Assembly: GCF_017491605.1 (NCBI RefSeq)
Contig: NZ_JAFGYY010000004.1
Span: forward strand, 62,001 to 126,000
Source: Pseudomonas sp. 30_B
GTDB taxonomy: Bacteria > Pseudomonadota > Gammaproteobacteria > Pseudomonadales > Pseudomonadaceae
Direction of reading: 5' to 3'
Length of the DNA: 64,000 nt
The notes below the pieces were generated by a model. It searched no databases. It was not told where the DNA came from and saw only the letters and a list, made by a program, of their open reading frames with translations. The position numbers and the translations under genes are program-made. Shown one piece after another: positions 54,365-64,000 of this stretch. Every line of letters starts with the position of its first letter. Position 1 is the stretch's first letter.

Positions 54365-55404
54365 GGCTGCCGCTCCCGGCGCAGGCGTGCCAGCCAGGCC
54401 GGGCGGGCCGGCCAGCGCCAGTCCTCCGGCGGCCAGAGTTCGCGGACCACCAGTGTCACGCTGATCAGCAGCGCAAGAAGCAGCGGCCAGCAGTAGAGCG
54501 CCAGGGCAGGGCGCGCCTGGGTGGGTTTCTGCTCCACCGGCTCCAGGGCGTCGAGGCTGTCTGAGATGCGTTGCAGCTCCTCGCCATTGCGGGCGCGGAA
54601 ATACTCGCCGCCGGTGATTTGCGCGATGGCCTTGAGCGTCGGCTCGTCCAGGTCCAGGCCAGGGTTCAGGCCGAACAGGCCCTTCACGCCACCCTGCTGG
54701 GGATCGGCGCCGATGCCGATGGTGTAGACCTTCACCTGCTCCTCGGCGGCGAGGCGGGCGGCGGTCTGCGGATCGATCTCGCCGGCGGTGTTGGCGCCGT
54801 CGGTGATCAGCACCAGTACGCGGCTCTGTGCCGGGCGCTGGCGCAGGCGCTTGACCGCCACGCCGATGGCATCGCCCAGCGCGGTGTCCTTGCCGGCGAT
54901 GCCGATCATCGCCTCGTCGAGCCAGACGCGCACGGTGTCGCGGTCGAAGGTCAGTGGCGCCTGCAGGTAGGCGCGGGTGCCGAAGAGGATCAGGCCGACG
55001 CGGTCGCCACGGCGCGCCTCGATGAAGCCGCCAAAGAGTTTCTTCACCAGTTCCAGACGGCTGATGTCGTCGTCTTCCCAGCGCATGTCGGCGTAGTCCA
55101 TGGAACCGGAGACATCCACGGCGAGCAGCAGGTCGCGACCGCTGGCGGGAATCGGCAGCGGGTCGCCGACCCACTGCGGACGCGCCGCCGCCATCAGCAG
55201 GCAGAGCCAGAGCAGGGCGAAGGGCGCCTGCTGGCGCCAGGCCGGCAGACGGGCGCGGGCTCGGCGGCCGGCGAGGCCTTCGAGCTCCTGGAGGAAACTG
55301 ACCTTGAGTGCCGCCTCGCCGCTGTCCGCCGGCGGCAGGATAAGGCGCATCACCCAGGGCAGGGGCGCGAGCAGGAAGACCCAGGGCCAGGCGAGCTCAA
55401 ACAT
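54361..55404 (-). CDS. batA: BatA-family VWA membrane protein
   Basis: A 347-residue protein with N-terminal helices (about 4-22 and 60-75), a VWA domain (about 90-300) with an intact MIDAS (D97, S99, S101 in DVSGSMD; GKDTALGDAIG; LITDGANT) and a C-terminal helix (about 310-330). In MoxR-VWA systems such domains act with the AAA+ ATPase in assembling or activating partners. It overlaps the DUF4381 gene by 8 bp and batB by 4. Confidence 0.93.
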   Translation of the reverse strand: MFELAWPWVFLLAPLPWVMRLILPPADSGEAALKVSFLQELEGLAGRRARARLPAWRQQAPFALLWLCLLMAAARPQWVGDPLPIPASGRDLLLAVDVSGSMDYADMRWEDDDISRLELVKKLFGGFIEARRGDRVGLILFGTRAYLQAPLTFDRDTVRVWLDEAMIGIAGKDTALGDAIGVAVKRLRQRPAQSRVLVLITDGANTAGEIDPQTAARLAAEEQVKVYTIGIGADPQQGGVKGLFGLNPGLDLDEPTLKAIAQITGGEYFRARNGEELQRISDSLDALEPVEQKPTQARPALALYCWPLLLALLISVTLVVRELWPPEDWRWPARPAWLARLRRERQP

Positions 55405-55894
55405 GCTTGCGTACCCAGGTTTCCACGGCGGCGGCGAGGCCGTTGATGGCCTTGTCGTCGAGCTGGCATTCGGCGCGGTAGCCGCCCTCCACCAGGATCA
55501 TCCAGCGGGTCAGGCCGGCGGCGGGGCAGCGGTTATCGAGGAAGGCCAGCCAGGCGCGGCCGCTCAGGGTATGGCTGTGGCTGTCGGGCCAGCGCGCCCG
55601 CGACACGCGCTTGAGCAGGCCGTTGATCGCCTGCAGCCAGGGGCCGGCGGGAGCGCGGTCATAGGGTCGCGGCAGCCGCGCCAGTTCTTCCAGCGCCGCC
55701 TGGCGCAAGGGATCGAGTGGGGCTTCGGCGACTTCCGTCGGCTTGCGTCGTGGTTGCCAGTGCTGGCGTGTCAGCCAGAGCCCCCACAGCGCTATCGGAA
55801 TCAGCGCGGCGACCACCCACCAGCCGGGGGCGGGCGGCCACCAGGCGACGGGCGCTGGGGCGATCAGGGGTTGCAGCTGGTCGAGCGGGTTCAT
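55397..55894 (-). CDS. DUF4381 membrane protein of the Bat operon
   Basis: A 165-residue protein with one membrane helix (about 24-45, APGWWVVAALIPIALWGLWL) and a cytoplasmic DUF4381 domain (LDPLRQAALEELARLPRP; WPDSHSHTLSGRAWLAFLD). Members are found only in MoxR/DUF58/VWA operons as far as I know; the role is unknown. The ATG at 55894 overlaps the DUF58 stop (ATGA); the longer open frame in this reading is inside DUF58. Confidence 0.88.
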   Translation of the reverse strand: MNPLDQLQPLIAPAPVAWWPPAPGWWVVAALIPIALWGLWLTRQHWQPRRKPTEVAEAPLDPLRQAALEELARLPRPYDRAPAGPWLQAINGLLKRVSRARWPDSHSHTLSGRAWLAFLDNRCPAAGLTRWMILVEGGYRAECQLDDKAINGLAAAVETWVRKHV

Positions 55895-56835
55895 GGTGCG
55901 TACCCCGGCTGGTGCTGTTCCAGCAGGTTGCGCAACTGTTCCACCAATTCCTCCTGGGTGGACAGCGGCAGCAGCGGTACGCCCAGGCGCTGGGCCAGGC
56001 GCGTCCAGCGTTCGCGGCGGGCCTGCCCCAGGGCGCGGTAGGCCAGGCGCTGCTCGTCGATGTGGGTGTCCATCTCCAGCTGCGCCGGGCCTTCGGCGAA
56101 GCGCAGCAGTCCGGCTGCCGGCAGGGCGTGGTCGAGCGGGTCGGACACTGGCAGCAGCACCAGGTCGGTATGGCGCGCCAACAGCGACAGTTGCTGCTCG
56201 GCCAGATCGCCCAGGGCGCGCTCGTCGCACACCACCAGGATCAGGCTGCCGGGGCGCAGCACTTCGCGGGCGCGGCGCAGTGCCATGCTGAAACCGTCGC
56301 CGCCATGGCCGAGGCCTGCGCCGGCGAGCAGGCCGTGGTTGGCCCGCACGACCAGGTTGAGCAGTTGCAGCAGGCTCTGCTTGCTGCGCCGTGGCTTGAT
56401 CTCCTGGCATTCGCTGTCGGTGAACACCAGTCCGCCGATACGGTCGTTGTGCGCCAGCGCGGACCAGCCGATGAAGGCGGCGGCGCGGGCCGCAAGGACC
56501 GACTTCAGGCACAGCCCGGAGCCGAAGAACAGCCGGGAGCTCTGCTCGACGAGGACGAACACCGGCCGCTCGCGCTCCTCATGGAACAATTTGGTGTGCG
56601 GCTCCTGGGTGCGCGCGGTGACGCGCCAGTCGATGGTGCGCACGTCGTCGCCGGCCTGGTAGACGCGCACCTGGTCGAAGTCCACGCCACGCCCGCGCAG
56701 GCGCGAATGGTGCAGGCCGATCAGCGGGCTGCGCCGCGACGGCGTGGAGAACAGCTGGGCTTCGCGCAGGCGGTGGCGGATCTCGATCAGCTCGCCGAGC
56801 GAGACGGCTACGCCTGGCGCCAGGACGTTGTGCAT
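55891..56835 (-). CDS. DUF58 domain protein
   Basis: A 314-residue cytosolic protein. The DUF58 signature GRGVDFDQVRVYQAGDDVRTIDWRVTARTQEPHTKLFHEER (about residues 48-88) is complete, followed by a VWA-like region with EQSSRLFFGSG in place of DxSxS. DUF58 proteins are constant partners of MoxR ATPases. One base separates it from the moxR stop, and ATGA couples it to DUF4381. Confidence 0.93.
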   Translation of the reverse strand: MHNVLAPGVAVSLGELIEIRHRLREAQLFSTPSRRSPLIGLHHSRLRGRGVDFDQVRVYQAGDDVRTIDWRVTARTQEPHTKLFHEERERPVFVLVEQSSRLFFGSGLCLKSVLAARAAAFIGWSALAHNDRIGGLVFTDSECQEIKPRRSKQSLLQLLNLVVRANHGLLAGAGLGHGGDGFSMALRRAREVLRPGSLILVVCDERALGDLAEQQLSLLARHTDLVLLPVSDPLDHALPAAGLLRFAEGPAQLEMDTHIDEQRLAYRALGQARRERWTRLAQRLGVPLLPLSTQEELVEQLRNLLEQHQPGYAP

Positions 56836-56836
56836 G

Positions 56837-57796
<960 letters not shown>

Positions 57797-57843
57797 CGCG
57801 TGGGGTTCCTGGACGAGGGTAGGGCTGTGTCGGGGCCCATACT

Positions 57844-58734
57844 TTACTGCATCGGCAGTTCCGCGGGGAGCGCCGGGGTTCTCACCTGGGGCAGAGCGGC
57901 CTGCGACGCCGGGTCGCCGGGCAGCGACGTCAGGCAGCGCAGCGGGCTGTTCGGGTTGCGCACATGGCGCATCTCGCGGGCGCCGCCGTGGACGACAGCG
58001 AAGCGGTAGACCCAGGCGACCAGGCGCGGCATGCCGGCTTCCAGCAGCATGCGATGGAACAACTCGTCCGCCTCGGCCTTGGTCACCGGGGCGACGTTGA
58101 GGAACTGGTACAGCGCGTCGTGCACCAGGCTCGCGTGGTGGGCCACCGGCCAGAACATCAGGCGCTGCTTCTGCTCGCCGTGGCACAGGTACTGCACCGG
58201 CTCCAAGTGGTCCCACCAGTCGGGCGTGCCGAAGGTGGCGATCCAGTAGAAGGGCACCTTGGGCGAGCAGCCGTCCCAGGCGTAGGTGCGTTGGCAGGAC
58301 AAGTCGTAACTCACGGTGCCGGCGACCAGGTCCACGCGGGCCGGGCCGGGGTTGATGATGATGCGCCCGTCGTGCACCACCAGCCACTCGCTATAGAAGA
58401 AGCGACCGTTGAACACGGCGTCTTCGCGCACCAGCGGGAAGTCGATGTAGTTGATCCACGGCCCGTTGCGGTCCCGGCTGCAGAAGCCCCACTCGTGGAT
58501 CGAACGCTCCCGTGCCAGTCGTACCCGGTGCAGGCGCTCACGGCGGCCGATGCAGCGCGGCAGCAGCACGCCGAGGTAGACCGGTACGGCCCCCAGCAGG
58601 AGCGGGCGCACGGCTTGATCGAGGAACAGCCAGGCCAGGACGACCAGAGCAACGCCGAGCAAGGTGACCAGCAGGTTGTCCAGGTGGCGCAGCAATGGGC
58701 GGTGCAGGGGCGGGCGGCGTTGCATGGCATCCAT
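57844..58734 (-). CDS. DUF1353-like membrane-anchored protein
   Basis: A 296-residue protein. Two hydrophobic helices (about 22-58, LLVTLLGVALVVLAWLFL; AVPVYLGVLL) precede a domain with DUF1353 marks: YAWDGCSPKVPFYWIATFGTPDWWD, then HHASLVHDALYQFLN and TKAEADELFHRMLLEAG. The DGCSxP, HDALY and ADELF residues suggest a small hydrolase-like active site. The same-strand position 47 bp before moxR suggests a link with the Bat system. The start lies in a tandem 13-bp duplication; an ATG 9 bp inside is an alternative. Confidence 0.7.
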   Translation of the reverse strand: MDAMQRRPPLHRPLLRHLDNLLVTLLGVALVVLAWLFLDQAVRPLLLGAVPVYLGVLLPRCIGRRERLHRVRLARERSIHEWGFCSRDRNGPWINYIDFPLVREDAVFNGRFFYSEWLVVHDGRIIINPGPARVDLVAGTVSYDLSCQRTYAWDGCSPKVPFYWIATFGTPDWWDHLEPVQYLCHGEQKQRLMFWPVAHHASLVHDALYQFLNVAPVTKAEADELFHRMLLEAGMPRLVAWVYRFAVVHGGAREMRHVRNPNSPLRCLTSLPGDPASQAALPQVRTPALPAELPMQ

Positions 58735-58756
58735 TCCAGGCGAGCATTCCAGGCGA
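58732..58756. repeat. Tandem 13-bp duplication over the DUF1353-like start codon
   Basis: CATTCCAGGCGA occurs at 58732-58743 and 58745-58756 (13-bp period). The first copy contains the start codon (minus strand); the second has a second ATG out of frame. Confidence 0.6.
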
Positions 58757-58926
58757 AGTCAGGATCATGGTAGCGCTTTGCTATCTACTGCGTCAGCGGC
58801 CATCCAAGTATTTCGGTCATGACCCAATGGATTCCCCGGCACCTGTCCGGAGCAAGCCGTTGAACGAATATGTCGCAGCCCCGTAAGCGCTCGGTAGTCC
58901 ACTCCCGATAAGCTCGGCGGACCGGT

Positions 58927-58947
58927 GACCGTCCGGTCGGGACGGTC
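58927..58947 (+). promoter_or_regulatory. Hairpin in the gdhB upstream region
   Basis: GACCGTCC (58927-58934) pairs with GGACGGTC (58940-58947) with a GGTCG loop, about 100 bp before the gdhB ATG. Operator or leader structure are possible. In the remaining 58757-59045 I see no convincing promoter. Confidence 0.35.
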
Positions 58948-59045
58948 AATCGAGGGTCACACTGCCCAATTACATCCGTGACCTGCCCAAGACGCACAAG
59001 CGAACTACGCTCAATCCAATAATTCGAGCCCAGCGGAGTAACACC

Positions 59046-62000
59046 ATGGCGTTCTTCACCGCAGCCAGCAAAGCCGACTTCCAGCAACAACTGCAGACGG
59101 CCCTGGCGCAGCACGTCGACGAAAAGGGCATGCCACAAGTGGCCCTGTTCGCCGAACAGTTCTTCGGTTTCATCTCCCTCGACGAATTGACCCAGCGCAG
59201 GCTGTCCGACCTGGTCGGTTGCACCCTGTCGTCCTGGCGCCTGCTGGAGCGGTTCGACCCCGCGCAGCCCGAGGTGCAGGTGTACAACCCCGATTACGAG
59301 AAGCACGGCTGGCAATCCACCCATACCGCCGTGCAGGTGCTGCATCCGGACCAGCCGTTCCTGGTCGACTCGGTGCGCATGGAACTGAACCGCCGTGGCT
59401 ACAGCATCCACACCCTGCAGACCAACGTGCTGAGCGTGCGCCGCAACGCGAAGGGCGAGCTGCTGGAAATCCTGCCCAAGGGCACCCATGGCAAGGACGT
59501 GCATCAGGAATCGCTGATGTATCTGGAGATCGACCGCGCCTCCCATGTCGGCGAACTGCGCACGCTGGAGAAGAGCCTGCTCGAAGTGCTGGGTGAGGTT
59601 CGCCTGGCAGTGGCCGACTTCCCGGCCATGCGCGCCAAGGCCGAGGAACTGCTGGCCTGGCTGGGCAAATCGAAGTCCAAGGCACGTGCGGAAGAAACCG
59701 CCGAAGTGCGTGCCTTCCTCGAATGGTTGCTGGACAACCATTTCACCTTCCTCGGCTACGAGGAATTCACCGTCGCTGACGAGACCGATGGCGGTCGCAT
59801 GGTCTACGACGAGAAGTCCTTCCTCGGTGTGGCCAAGCTGCTGCGCACCGGCCTCAGCCAGCAGGAGCTGCACATCGAAGACTACGCGGTGGCCTACCTG
59901 CGCGAGCCGCTGCTGCTGTCCTTCGCCAAGGCCTCGCATCCCAGCCGCGTGCATCGCCCGGCCTACCCGGATTACGTATCGATCCGCGAGATCGACGCCA
60001 AGGGCAAGGTGCTGCGCGAGTTCCGCTTCATGGGCCTGTTCACGTCGTCGGTCTACAACGACAGCGTGACCCAGATCCCGTCGATCCGCGGCAAGGTGCT
60101 CGAAGTCGAGCGCCGCTCCGGTTTCGATGCCAATGCCCACCTGGGCAAGGAACTGGCCCAGGTGCTGGAAGTGCTGCCGCGCGACGACCTGTTCCAGACC
60201 TCGGTGGACGAGCTGTTCGCCACCGCCATGTCCATCGTGCAGATCCAGGAACGCAACAAGATCCGCCTGTTCCTGCGCAAGGACCCCTACGGCCGCTTCG
60301 CCTACTGCCTGGCGTACGTGCCGCGCGACATCTATTCCACCGAGACGCGCATCAAGATCGAGCAGGTCCTGCGCGATCGCCTGAAGGCCAGCGACTGCGA
60401 GTTCTGGACCTTCTTCTCCGAGTCCACCCTGGCGCGCGTGCAGTTCATCCTGCGCGTCGATCCGAAGAACCGCATCGACGTCGATGCCGCCCAGCTGGAG
60501 CAGGAAGCCATCCAGGCCTGCCGCTCCTGGCAGGACGACTACGCCGCGCTGGTGCTGGAAAACTTCGGCGAAGGCCAGGGCAACAACCTGCTGGAAGACT
60601 TCCCCAAAGGCTTCCCCGCCGGCTACCGCGAGCGCTTCGCCCCGCACTTCGCGGTGGTGGACCTGCAGCACCTGTCCAGCCTGTCCGAGAACCGCCCGCT
60701 GGTGATGAGCTTCTACCAGCCGCTGGCCCAGGGTGAGCAGCAGCTGCACTGCAAGCTGTACCACGCCGATTCGCCGCTGGCGCTGTCGGACGTCCTGCCG
60801 ATCCTGGAGAACCTCGGCCTGCGCGTGCTCGGCGAGTTCCCCTACCGCCTGCGCCACAGCAACGGCCGTGAGTACTGGATCCACGACTTCGCCTTCACCT
60901 ACGCCGAAGGCCTGGACGTCAACATCCAGGAGCTCAACGAGACCCTGCAGGACGCCTTCGTCCATATCGTCAACGGCGACGCCGAGAACGACGCCTTCAA
61001 CCGCCTGGTGCTGACCGCCGGCCTGCCGTGGCGCGACGTGGCGCTGCTGCGTGCCTACGCCCGCTACCTCAAGCAGATTCGCCTGGGCTTCGACCTCGGC
61101 TACATTGCCAGCGCGCTGAACGCCCATGTGGACATCGCCCGCGAACTGGTGCGCCTGTTCAAGACCCGCTTCTACCTGGCCCGCAAGCTCACCGCCGAGG
61201 ACCTGGACGACAAGCAGCAGAAACTGGAGCAGGCCATCCTCACCGCGCTGGACGATGTCCAGGTGCTCAACGAGGACCGCATCCTGCGGCGCTACCTGGA
61301 CCTGATCAAGGCGACCCTGCGCACCAACTTCTATCAGCCGGATGCGGCCGGGCAAAACAAGGGCTACTTCAGCTTCAAGTTCAATCCCAAGGCCATTCCG
61401 GAAATCCCGCGGCCGACGCCGAAGTTCGAAATCTTCGTCTACTGCCCGCGCGTGGAAGGCGTGCACCTGCGCTTCGGCGACGTGGCCCGTGGCGGCCTGC
61501 GCTGGTCCGACCGCGAGGAAGACTTCCGCACCGAAGTGCTGGGCCTGGTGAAGGCGCAGCAGGTGAAGAACGCGGTGATCGTGCCCACGGGTGCCAAGGG
61601 CGGCTTCATCCCGCGTCGCCTGCCGGTAGGTGGCACGCGCGATGAAATCCAGGCTGAGGCCATTGCCTGCTACCGCATCTTCATCTCCGGCCTGCTGGAC
61701 GTGACCGACAACCTCAAGGAAGGCAAGGTCGTGCCGCCGGCCAACGTGGTACGCCACGACCCGGACGATCCCTACCTGGTGGTGGCGGCCGACAAGGGCA
61801 CCGCGACCTTCTCCGACATCGCCAACGGCATCTCCGCCGAGTATGACTTCTGGCTGGGCGACGCCTTCGCCTCCGGCGGCTCCGCCGGCTACGACCACAA
61901 GGGCATGGGCATCACCGCCCGTGGCGGCTGGGTCTCGGTGCAGCGTCACTTCCGCGAGCGCGGCATCGACGTGCAGAAGGACAGCGTCACCGTCATCGGC

Positions 62001-63908
62001 ATCGGCGACATGGCCGGCGACGTGTTCGGCAACGGCCTGCTGATGTCGGACAAGCTGCAGATGGTCGCGGCCTTCAACCACATGCACATCTTCCTCGACC
62101 CCAATCCGGACCCGGCGGCGAGCTTCGCCGAGCGCCAGCGCCTGTTCAACCTGCCGCGCTCCAGCTGGGCGGATTACGACGCGTCGCTGATCTCCGCCGG
62201 TGGTGGCATCTTCCTGCGCAGCGCCAAGAGCATCACCCTGACCCCGGAAGTGCGTGCGCGCTTCGACATCGACGCCGAGCGCCTGACCCCCACCGAGCTG
62301 ATCAACGCGCTGCTCAAGGCGCCGGTCGACCTGCTGTGGAACGGCGGCATCGGCACCTACGTGAAGTCCAGCAAGGAAACCCATGCCGACGTCGGCGACA
62401 AGGCCAACGACGGCCTGCGCGTGGACGGCCGCGACCTGCGGGTGAAGGTGGTGGGCGAGGGCGGCAACCTGGGCATGACGCAGCTGGCGCGGGTCGAATT
62501 CGGCCTCAATGGTGGCGCGTGCAACACCGACTTCATCGACAACGCCGGTGGTGTGGACTGCTCCGACCACGAGGTGAACATCAAGATCCTGCTCAACGAG
62601 GTGGTGGCCGCCGGTGACATGACCAGCAAGCAGCGCAACAAGCTGCTGGCGGAAATGACCGACCAGGTCTCCGGCCTGGTGCTGGGCAACAACTACAAGC
62701 AGACCCAGGCGCTGTCCCTGGCCGAGCGTCGCGCCCGCGAGCGCATTGCCGAGTACAAGCGGCTGATGAACGACCTGGAAGGTCGCGGCAAGCTGGACCG
62801 TGCGCTGGAATTCCTGCCCACCGACGAGATGCTCGCCGAGCGTATCGCCGCAGGCCAGGGTTTGACTCGCGCCGAACTGTCCGTGCTGATTTCCTACAGC
62901 AAGATCGATCTGAAGGAGCAGCTGCTGGGTTCGCTGGTGCCGGACGACGACTACCTGACCCGCGACATGGAGACGGCCTTCCCGCAGACCCTGGTCGACA
63001 CCTTCGCCCCGGCCATGCGCAAGCACCGCCTGAAGCGCGAGATCGTCAGCACGCAGATCGCCAACGACCTGATCAACCACATGGGCATCACCTTCGTGCA
63101 GCGCCTGAAGGAGTCCACCGGCATGACGCCGGCGAACGTGGCCGGCGCCTACGTGATCGTGCGTGACGTCTTCCACCTGCCGCACTGGTTCCGCCAGATC
63201 GAGGCGCTGGACTACCAGGTGCCGGCGGAAGTGCAGCTGACCCTGATGGACGAACTGATGCGCCTGGGCCGCCGCGCGACCCGCTGGTTCCTGCGCAGCC
63301 GCCGTAACGAGCAGGATGCCGCCCGCGACGTGGCGCACTTCGGTCCGCGTATCGCCGCCCTCGGCCTGAAGCTCAACGAGCTGCTCGAAGGGCCCACCCG
63401 CGAGCTGTGGCAGGCGCGTTACCAGGGCTACGTCGATGCCGGCGTGCCGGAGCTGCTGGCGCGCATGGTCGCCGGTACCAGCCACCTCTACACCCTGCTG
63501 CCGATCATCGAGGCGGCGGACGTCACCGGCCGCGACCCGGCCGACGTGGCGCGCGCCTACTTCGCCCTGGGCAGCGAGCTGGAACTGACCTGGTACCTGC
63601 AGCAGATCAGCTCCCTGCCGGTGGAGAACAATTGGCAGGCGCTGGCCCGCGAAGCCTTCCGAGACGACCTGGATTGGCAACAGCGCGCCATCACCGTGTC
63701 GGTTCTGCAGATGCAGGACGGCCCGGCGGAGATCGATGCGCGCGTGCTCCTCTGGCTGGCGCAGCACGCGCCGATGGTCGAGCGCTGGCGCACCATGCTC
63801 ACCGAGCTGCGTGCATCCAACAGCACCGACTACGCGATGTACGCCGTCGCCAACCGGGAACTGCTGGACCTTGCGCAAAGCAACCAGCACGGCGTGTGCA
63901 TCCCCTGA
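59046..63908 (+). CDS. gdhB: NAD-dependent glutamate dehydrogenase (180-kDa class)
   Basis: A 1620-residue enzyme that oxidises glutamate to 2-oxoglutarate and ammonia with NAD. The large N-terminal regulatory region (1-700) is typical of the class. The catalytic core (about 740-1200) holds FGDVARGGLRWSDREEDFRTEVLGLVKAQQVKNAVIVPTGAKGGF (about residues 810-855), GIGDMAGDVFGNGLL and VVGEGGNLGMTQLARVEF. In P. aeruginosa the homologue is induced by arginine and allosterically controlled. GCGGAG precedes the ATG. Complete, monocistronic. Confidence 0.98.
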   Translation: MAFFTAASKADFQQQLQTALAQHVDEKGMPQVALFAEQFFGFISLDELTQRRLSDLVGCTLSSWRLLERFDPAQPEVQVYNPDYEKHGWQSTHTAVQVLHPDQPFLVDSVRMELNRRGYSIHTLQTNVLSVRRNAKGELLEILPKGTHGKDVHQESLMYLEIDRASHVGELRTLEKSLLEVLGEVRLAVADFPAMRAKAEELLAWLGKSKSKARAEETAEVRAFLEWLLDNHFTFLGYEEFTVADETDGGRMVYDEKSFLGVAKLLRTGLSQQELHIEDYAVAYLREPLLLSFAKASHPSRVHRPAYPDYVSIREIDAKGKVLREFRFMGLFTSSVYNDSVTQIPSIRGKVLEVERRSGFDANAHLGKELAQVLEVLPRDDLFQTSVDELFATAMSIVQIQERNKIRLFLRKDPYGRFAYCLAYVPRDIYSTETRIKIEQVLRDRLKASDCEFWTFFSESTLARVQFILRVDPKNRIDVDAAQLEQEAIQACRSWQDDYAALVLENFGEGQGNNLLEDFPKGFPAGYRERFAPHFAVVDLQHLSSLSENRPLVMSFYQPLAQGEQQLHCKLYHADSPLALSDVLPILENLGLRVLGEFPYRLRHSNGREYWIHDFAFTYAEGLDVNIQELNETLQDAFVHIVNGDAENDAFNRLVLTAGLPWRDVALLRAYARYLKQIRLGFDLGYIASALNAHVDIARELVRLFKTRFYLARKLTAEDLDDKQQKLEQAILTALDDVQVLNEDRILRRYLDLIKATLRTNFYQPDAAGQNKGYFSFKFNPKAIPEIPRPTPKFEIFVYCPRVEGVHLRFGDVARGGLRWSDREEDFRTEVLGLVKAQQVKNAVIVPTGAKGGFIPRRLPVGGTRDEIQAEAIACYRIFISGLLDVTDNLKEGKVVPPANVVRHDPDDPYLVVAADKGTATFSDIANGISAEYDFWLGDAFASGGSAGYDHKGMGITARGGWVSVQRHFRERGIDVQKDSVTVIGIGDMAGDVFGNGLLMSDKLQMVAAFNHMHIFLDPNPDPAASFAERQRLFNLPRSSWADYDASLISAGGGIFLRSAKSITLTPEVRARFDIDAERLTPTELINALLKAPVDLLWNGGIGTYVKSSKETHADVGDKANDGLRVDGRDLRVKVVGEGGNLGMTQLARVEFGLNGGACNTDFIDNAGGVDCSDHEVNIKILLNEVVAAGDMTSKQRNKLLAEMTDQVSGLVLGNNYKQTQALSLAERRARERIAEYKRLMNDLEGRGKLDRALEFLPTDEMLAERIAAGQGLTRAELSVLISYSKIDLKEQLLGSLVPDDDYLTRDMETAFPQTLVDTFAPAMRKHRLKREIVSTQIANDLINHMGITFVQRLKESTGMTPANVAGAYVIVRDVFHLPHWFRQIEALDYQVPAEVQLTLMDELMRLGRRATRWFLRSRRNEQDAARDVAHFGPRIAALGLKLNELLEGPTRELWQARYQGYVDAGVPELLARMVAGTSHLYTLLPIIEAADVTGRDPADVARAYFALGSELELTWYLQQISSLPVENNWQALAREAFRDDLDWQQRAITVSVLQMQDGPAEIDARVLLWLAQHAPMVERWRTMLTELRASNSTDYAMYAVANRELLDLAQSNQHGVCIP

Positions 63909-63939
63909 TGCGCACCGCCAGTTAAGCCTTTGATGCTCC

Positions 63940-63965
63940 AGCCCCGCCTAGTGCGGGGCTTTTTT
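63940..63965 (+). terminator. Terminator after gdhB
   Basis: AGCCCCGC (63940-63947) pairs with GCGGGGCT (63953-63960) with a CTAGT loop, then TTTTT. Confidence 0.92.
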
Positions 63966-64000
63966 CGGGTGTGGATTCGTGCGGGAAGGAAGGTATGCAG

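Noticed and set aside
58844..58862. Second sigma-54-like site before gdhB (GGCACCTGTCCGGAGCA)
   Set aside because: The spacing between GG and GC is 12 bp rather than 10.
58785..63890. A 1701-codon open frame antisense to gdhB
   Set aside because: A shadow of the well-supported 1620-residue glutamate dehydrogenase. His/Gln/Gly/Val-rich translation, no recognisable domain.

Overview
This 64 kb window is high-GC chromosomal DNA from a Pseudomonas. The gene order asd–usg–fimV–truA–trpF–accD–folC–cvpA–purF–metZ is typical of the genus and, as I remember it, runs parallel to the P. aeruginosa PAO1 stretch from gdhB to leuC. Short palindromes of the Pseudomonas REP type lie between several genes. 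The window is mostly core genome. I see no IS, prophage, integron, CRISPR array or rRNA.

Layout: (1) 1-4.5 kb: a cupin-type XRE regulator, a four-PAS c-di-GMP protein with intact GGDEF and EAL motifs, and a LysR regulator divergent from the leucine genes. (2) 4.7-24.4 kb: a long + strand run of housekeeping genes: leuC, leuD, a SAM methyltransferase, leuB, asd, an extra short FimV-like protein, usg, fimV, truA, trpF, accD, folC, a DedD-like SPOR protein, cvpA, purF, metZ and an SDR. They serve leucine, aspartate-family, tryptophan, fatty-acid, folate, purine and methionine synthesis plus polar assembly. (3) 24.4-25.3 kb: a REP pair, tRNA-Val, two identical tRNA-Asp genes and a 28-codon gene. 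In PAO1 the xcp type II secretion cluster sits at this point (from memory); it is absent here. (4) 25.3-37.5 kb: an AraC regulator with a membrane-anchored nitrilase-family hydrolase, 2,4-dienoyl-CoA reductase, a glutamine-rich coiled-coil protein, a PLP deaminase-like enzyme, DUF1853, nadK with a metallophosphoesterase and a rhomboid protease, and two small conserved proteins. (5) 37.5-40.6 kb: a MITE-like inverted-repeat element, then pepN.

(6) 40.6-48.2 kb: four envelope genes, namely a DUF1302 outer-membrane protein, a DUF1329 periplasmic protein, a YCF48-type propeller and an RND/MMPL transporter. The first two follow a well-formed sigma-54 promoter with repeated TGATCAGT sites upstream; the last two follow a sigma-70-like promoter. 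This is the best candidate here for a little-described system, probably trafficking a hydrophobic molecule across the envelope. (7) 48.2-50.9 kb: a periplasmic cyclase-family hydrolase, a carboxymuconolactone decarboxylase-like protein and an alpha/beta hydrolase, with two closely related REP palindromes bracketing the first two. (8) 51-58.7 kb: a tightly overlapping minus-strand MoxR–DUF58–DUF4381–BatA–BatB/TPR–BatD operon with a DUF1353-like gene upstream. (9) 59-63.9 kb: the 180-kDa class NAD-dependent glutamate dehydrogenase.

Start codons were chosen by ribosome binding site, signal peptide and family length. Several genes start well inside the longest open frame, and trpF and the PLP enzyme probably use TTG. 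Locus comparisons to PAO1 are from memory and were not searched.
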